From Morella rubra (Eukaryota; Streptophyta; Magnoliopsida; Fagales; Myricaceae): a stretch of DNA of 64,000 bases. The stretch's first letter is position 1, and each line of letters opens with the position of its first letter. Location: positions 10,016,174-10,080,173 of the forward strand of contig CM025855.1 of the NCBI GenBank assembly GCA_003952965.2, written 5' to 3'. The position numbers were made by a program, and so were the translations under genes. This document shows positions 59,427 through 64,000 of the stretch, piece by piece. The notes beneath the pieces were generated by a model. It did not search any database and was not told the origin of the DNA. It saw only the letters and a program-made list of their open reading frames with translations.

Positions 59427-62400
59427 TTATGCTGCATAAGACTCATCAAGATGGATTTGTGCAAAGTCATTGATGAGCCCTGTCCTTTCCTTGTAAATTA
59501 TCTCCTTTTTGTCCTCCTCAGCCTTTTCAACCTTCTCCTTTGTCATCATTGTCACATCCTCAGCTGCCTTCGCCACTGCACTGAATGTACTTGAAATCCA
59601 TGAAGCTCCACTTAATACGTAATGATTGCTCATTATAGCAGATCCTGCACTCACTGCCTTCAGTTCCGCAGCAGCAAAGGCAGACTTCGTCTTCTCAGAT
59701 ACCTGGAACCGCTTATCCATCTCTCTCACCTTCTCATTGACCATAGCTGTTCCAATGCTTAGCTTCTCAGTAAGACCCATTTTACGATCAATGGAAGCAA
59801 CTGTGGCAGACGCATTTGATGTCAAGTGATGCTGTTCATCTAAGGATTTGGCCTTGTTAATGGCATCCTTTCCCAAGACGAAACCCTTAGCAAGCATAGT
59901 GCTCATTACATCTTCAGCCTTCTTAACAGTAGAACCAGTAGCAGCTGGCTTTTTCGCCTTTACAAGAACATATATAAAGTTCAGAAAGAAGGAATTGTAC
60001 CCTTCCCCCTCCCCCAATGCAGGAAAAAGAAAAAGCAAGAAAGAAAAGATCTCTTTTGAAGTACTCCATACAGGAAAATACACACAAGTCAAACAATGGA
60101 AAACAGATTCACCTGCCCTGCAGAATGAGGTTGGTGTCACCTAGCTATTTTCTTTTGACAAGACACGGATATAACATCACTAGGCCACAAATATGGCGGT
60201 TCATCATAAACTCTGAAGTTCATGTTTGCATTTCTCATCTACAGATATATTTACCACACCAAGGAGAAAATCTCACAGAAAGCAAAACCAATTTTTGCCT
60301 TCTTGAAATGAGATGTAAAAATATTTAACACAATTAAAACTTCTGAAATTACAAGTCCATATGCATTTACATTGCTGAAATTTAAATTAAGGATGTGACT
60401 CAACAAAAAAATCACCCGCACCCCCAAACAAAGACGTGTTGGTGCGCATGCCCATGTGTGCATGTGTTATTGGTATCATATGCCATATGTGATACATGGA
60501 AAAACAGGGAAAAGTTTTGTTTGTTTCTACCCTTGAAATATCTGAAATCTAGAATTTAGCTTCCCATATCATCCTCTATAAAGTAGCTTCTACATTTAAG
60601 TAAAAATGCATGTCATTTTATTCGTATTTGAAAGTTTTAAGTTCTCCGATATATCAGTTTGCGAAAAAAAGAAAAGGAAAAGTTTAATTGAACTTAAAGA
60701 TACGCCCTGAACTAGAGAAATAGACCAATCGATATTTATTTCCACGCTGTTAATGCTATTGCACTGAAAAAGTAGCATAAGAGTGATAATCATTCTCAAA
60801 AGACACAGAAACTACAAAGAGATAATTGCATACAGGTTAAAGGATTACCAGGCTTTGTGTAGCCTCAGGGGGCAGCTGGTAACCATCAAAAGGAGTAATG
60901 GAGACAGAAAGATCAGCCATTATAGCTCCCTGAGTAGGCAAATAAGAACAATTGAAATAAATCTAAAGATATATCCAACTGCTATCCTACAGACATTAAG
61001 TGTCATGGAAGGCATGCAAAGACGATGGTCGCTTTGAGGTCCGGCGACTGCCTTCACGTGAGACCTTGATACTTCTTCATGAAGGCACTCGCCACAAATT
61101 GGCGTGGTCACTCTCTTAAGAAGACTGACTAAAGCATGACTAAAAGAGACTTCCACACACAGGCCTACCATTTAAATTAGTCGACTTTTTTTATGCTTAG
61201 AGAGGCCTAGTGCTCGTATTATTATTAAGTTTCAAAGTTTTTGGTTTTTGACAGTTAAGGGTCCTCAAGGCTCAAATATTAAATATCCTTCATTCCCTAA
61301 TTGCCTGACAAAAATTTCGGTGTAAATCTCATAATAATTAACCGTTCCAACTGCCATCCCTCTAGATGAACATACCGACAGGAGCATTGCTGTGTCTGCT
61401 CCCTGTGAATCCTTGAAGGTAACATAGGCAAGCTGGGTCCTATCAGTTTCCCTGCCAAAAGCATAACCAATTTTTCAGAGAATGAGGATACCTTGAACTT
61501 CTAGTATGCACATAATTCAAATGTACTGACCTTTGCATTTCTACATATTGAATATCACCAGAGAATGAAAAGAATTCTGTGATATCTCTCGCAGAAGCAG
61601 CTAGTGAAATGTTACTAACCTTAACGGTTTTTATCTGTAAGGAGCAAAGGAAGAAATTAATCTTGTTACTTTTCCCCCAAGGAGCTACAGCATCAGGAGC
61701 AAACTTTTCGGCTATTTACACTGACTTAAGCTGAAGACTGGATTAATTAAAAAATTGGACCTAGGTGAAAAAAAACTTTCAGTGCAAGCTCTGTACAGAA
61801 AACCAAACGAGTTGTAGTTACTGAAACTGAAAAACAGGTAGTTAAGTGATTGAATGAAACAAGTCTTTCACTTTAATGAATTCCAGAGTCTCATTCACAA
61901 CCTCCAAGGTCCCATGTAAATATGAAAACACTGTTACTAAAACTATTGGTAGTGCTAAAACAATTACTATTTTGTTGTTGCTGAAATTTTTCAAAAGCAA
62001 ATGTTTGCATTCGCCAATTCTAGAAGGAAAACACTTTCTTTGCTATTAATATCCAGCTAATGGACAAAACCCCACTGTTAATGGCAGTATAAAGTGCTAT
62101 GCCTAAAATTTTGTTTCCTCACATCTGAAACATTGATTATCCAGTTTGGTGTCATTGCTGACTGGGGAAGTGTTCCAATCCCCTGATTAGCATCGTCCGC
62201 TGGGACCTGAACGAAAAATGCTACATAAGGTGCTTCTCAGGGTTATAAAGCTTTAAAACCACCAACAGGAAAGAAGCAAATAGAAGTTAAATCATACAAG
62301 AACATATACATAATTTCGTATATAGCATTGTCATATACAACATACTGTAGTCAAATATAACATAAGATATCCATATAAATCACTGAGAAGAGAAAAGAAC

Positions 62401-62935
62401 AGAGCACGGTCAAATGCTTCAACAAGCGAAGGAAGACTAAGCTGGTAAGAAGACCCTCATCACTCGAGTCCTACCAGACCATGGATAGGCCCTCAAAATT
62501 TAAGAACGTATTAGAGGTAGGTGAGGTAAATGTACTTCAATTGTAGGCTGAGGTTTGCATGCTAAATCCAATTTTTTTCCTTGAACTCGAAATTAACGCA
62601 CATTTCCATGAAATGAGAAATGAAAACGGAAAAAAGGACCAGAAAAGAAGGCGTGAAAATAGGTGATTTGATCTGTGCAAATCATATCCAAGTTCTTGCT
62701 TGAATTGAGGTCCCTGAGCTTAATGTAGATCGAAATCAAGCGTTTTTAAGGGTCTAGCGGGTCGGTTCAATCACTCATATTCCTTAACCATACGGATCAT
62801 TAGCAATCAGACAATATCGTCAATCAAATCTGTCAGCATCAATGGCAACGAGCTGCGAATCCCGACGGATCTAAGCCCCGAATATAACTACCAATGACGC
62901 ATACAACATATTTGTGCAAACAAACTCACCGCCAT
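59427..62935 (-). CDS. BPA1-like RRM protein (binding partner of ACD11 family)
   Basis: Six exons: 62935-62930 (only ATGGCG), 62206-62123, 61634-61531, 61451-61376, 60929-60849, 59957-59427. They encode 293 aa, in the range of the family. An RNA-recognition motif covers about residues 30-105, with RNP2-like VKVSNI at 34-39 and RNP1-like QLAYVTFK at 71-78. The helix between them is SARDITEFFSFSG. The part after the RRM (PPEATQSLAKKPAA, then a long alanine-, lysine- and serine-rich helix-forming tail with MLAKGFVLGKDAINKAKS, KMGLTEKLSIG and LSGASWISSTFSAVAKAAEDV) is diagnostic of plant BPA1-like proteins. Some of these bind the lipid-transfer protein ACD11 and affect defence-related cell death. 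RNA binding is unproven for many members. All splice sites are GT-AG. I cannot say which paralogue this is. Confidence 0.92.
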
Positions 62936-63409
62936 TTCGAGATTGCGGAAGAGCTTCACAGTACCGACAGCGATAACCGACGTCCAGAGAGACAGAGGGA
63001 GATGAAAAGAAAATGTACTAGAAAGTAGGGACTAAGAGAGAAACAAGTCAGCACAAAACGGTGGACAAAGAGACAAGAGAAGGAGAGGGATCTGGTAATT
63101 TTCTACGTACTCACTCCACGTAGGAAGCCACGGATTGGGGGTCTTTTCTTTTATTTATATATTTTCTCAGCGGAAAGTTCGCGCGGTTCTCAGGAGTCAG
63201 GAGAAGGTTTTGCTCATTGGCTGTGTGGGGTTGATTTTGGGAGCTCTCTGATTGTTCGACAAGGACTAGTGGCCTAATTGGTAATATCTTGTTGCCCGGT
63301 CCCTTTCGTCCTTTCACATTGTGGCTCCCACGTCTCTATTTCTTATTGTTTTTTTCTTCTTCTTTATTTTAAAAAATACTTATTCATGTTCAAAGTATGG
63401 TATATATAA
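62936..63409. other. BPA1-like 5'UTR and upstream flank
   Basis: The first bases above 62935 are the 5'UTR and core promoter of the minus-strand gene. No TATA box was chosen. No other gene recognised. Confidence 0.5.
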
Positions 63410-63590
63410 GGGTGTTTGTTTGTCAAAATTTTAGAGAATATTTTCGAAATTTTGGGAATCTTTATTTTATTGAGATTTATTGAGGTTTGTGAAAATTGAA
63501 GTGTGTATGTGTAAAAGTTAAAAATTTTGAAGTGTGTTTATTTTGCTGAAAATTTCTATACTCCAAAATGTTAGAGAAATAAACGGCACC
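63410..63590 (+). mobile_element. MITE family A, copy 5, with ATAA flanks
   Basis: Starts gggtgtttgtttgtcaaaatttt and ends gagaaataaacggcacc. It is flanked by ATAA at 63406-63409 and 63591-63594. It is the best preserved copy, with a middle reading attgaggtttgtgaaaattgaagtgtgtatgtg. 181 bp, no coding capacity. Confidence 0.82.
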
Positions 63591-64000
63591 ATAATTTATT
63601 ATCGAATTGTATTATATAATTTTTTTAAAAAGAAATAATATAATTTAGAAAGAAATAGACATAATAAATATGTATTATATAATTTTTTAAAAAATAAATA
63701 ATATAATTTAGAAAGAAATAGACATAAAAATATATTTATATTATTTATATAAAATTTTAAATAATATAAAATTTACAATAAAATACATGTGTGAAGTGCA
63801 TATATTGTCGCTATCTCTTTTTAAAAGAAATTATAAAAAAAAATCTTAATTCTTTAATAGGCACTACTAGTGATGATTTCTTTTTTTAGTTCTCTGCACG
63901 AACCTATACCAAATAGAAACAGCTGTGAGACTTTCATCTAACAATGAATTGAAAGTTTCTGACCCAAAAAAAAAAAGAAATTAAAAGTTTCCACGTAGCA
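63591..64000. other. AT-rich end of the window
   Basis: Gene-free. A phrase ataatataatttagaaagaaatagacataa is repeated at about 63644 and 63696 (period near 52). Confidence 0.6.

Noticed and set aside
59626-60328. Plus-strand ORFs of 67-103 codons
   Set aside because: Antisense shadows of the last exon and intron of the BPA1-like gene.

Overview
This is nuclear genomic DNA of a dicotyledonous flowering plant. The evidence is an AT-rich background, protein genes split by many GT-AG introns, plant-specific gene families, dense plant-type transposons and a nuclear copy of plastid DNA. The species cannot be named from the sequence alone; a woody eudicot is a guess.

Five intact host genes can be assembled exon by exon. 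VIT1-like vacuolar iron transporter (6294 to 4407, minus, 4 exons, 246 aa). Spliceosomal core protein SmD2 (20738 to 19549, minus, 5 coding exons, 109 aa, with a long 5'UTR intron). CCZ1, a subunit of the MON1-CCZ1 Rab7-type exchange factor (33953 to 24847, minus, 8 exons, 503 aa). The meiotic cyclin SDS (53542 to 58040, plus, 7 exons, 620 aa). A BPA1-like RRM protein (62935 to 59427, minus, 6 exons, 293 aa). They do not form one pathway; this is an ordinary plant gene neighbourhood. The one functional cluster is at SmD2. Its 5'UTR intron (about 20783-22517) holds three paralogous box C/D snoRNA genes whose D' guide is complementary to 18S rRNA, and its promoter has the telo-box plus Site II signature of ribosome-biogenesis and snoRNA genes. 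Splicing and rRNA modification components therefore seem to share one transcript.

The rest is repeat-rich. 1-2020: a broken L1-type LINE on the minus strand. 6850-7015: a 70-bp tandem repeat. 8050-17000: small DNA transposons, including a Mutator-like element with a 9-bp target duplication, a hAT-like element with an 8-bp duplication, an approximately 840-bp foldback element and two MITE families. 25081-28590: CCZ1 intron 7, which carries a tRNA-type SINE with a 17-bp target duplication and a rearranged plastid insertion (rpoC2-like joined to psbB). 37797-38094: a fragment of a pararetrovirus-like reverse transcriptase. 39000-50445: a three-layer nest, in which an older LTR is split by a 10-kb Ty1/copia element that has lost almost all of pol and is itself interrupted by a solo LTR. 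51076-51805: a further TIR element.

Exon boundaries were read by eye from splice consensus and protein-family continuity. Residue counts follow from those boundaries, with frames checked across every junction. Family assignments rest on recognition, not on a search.
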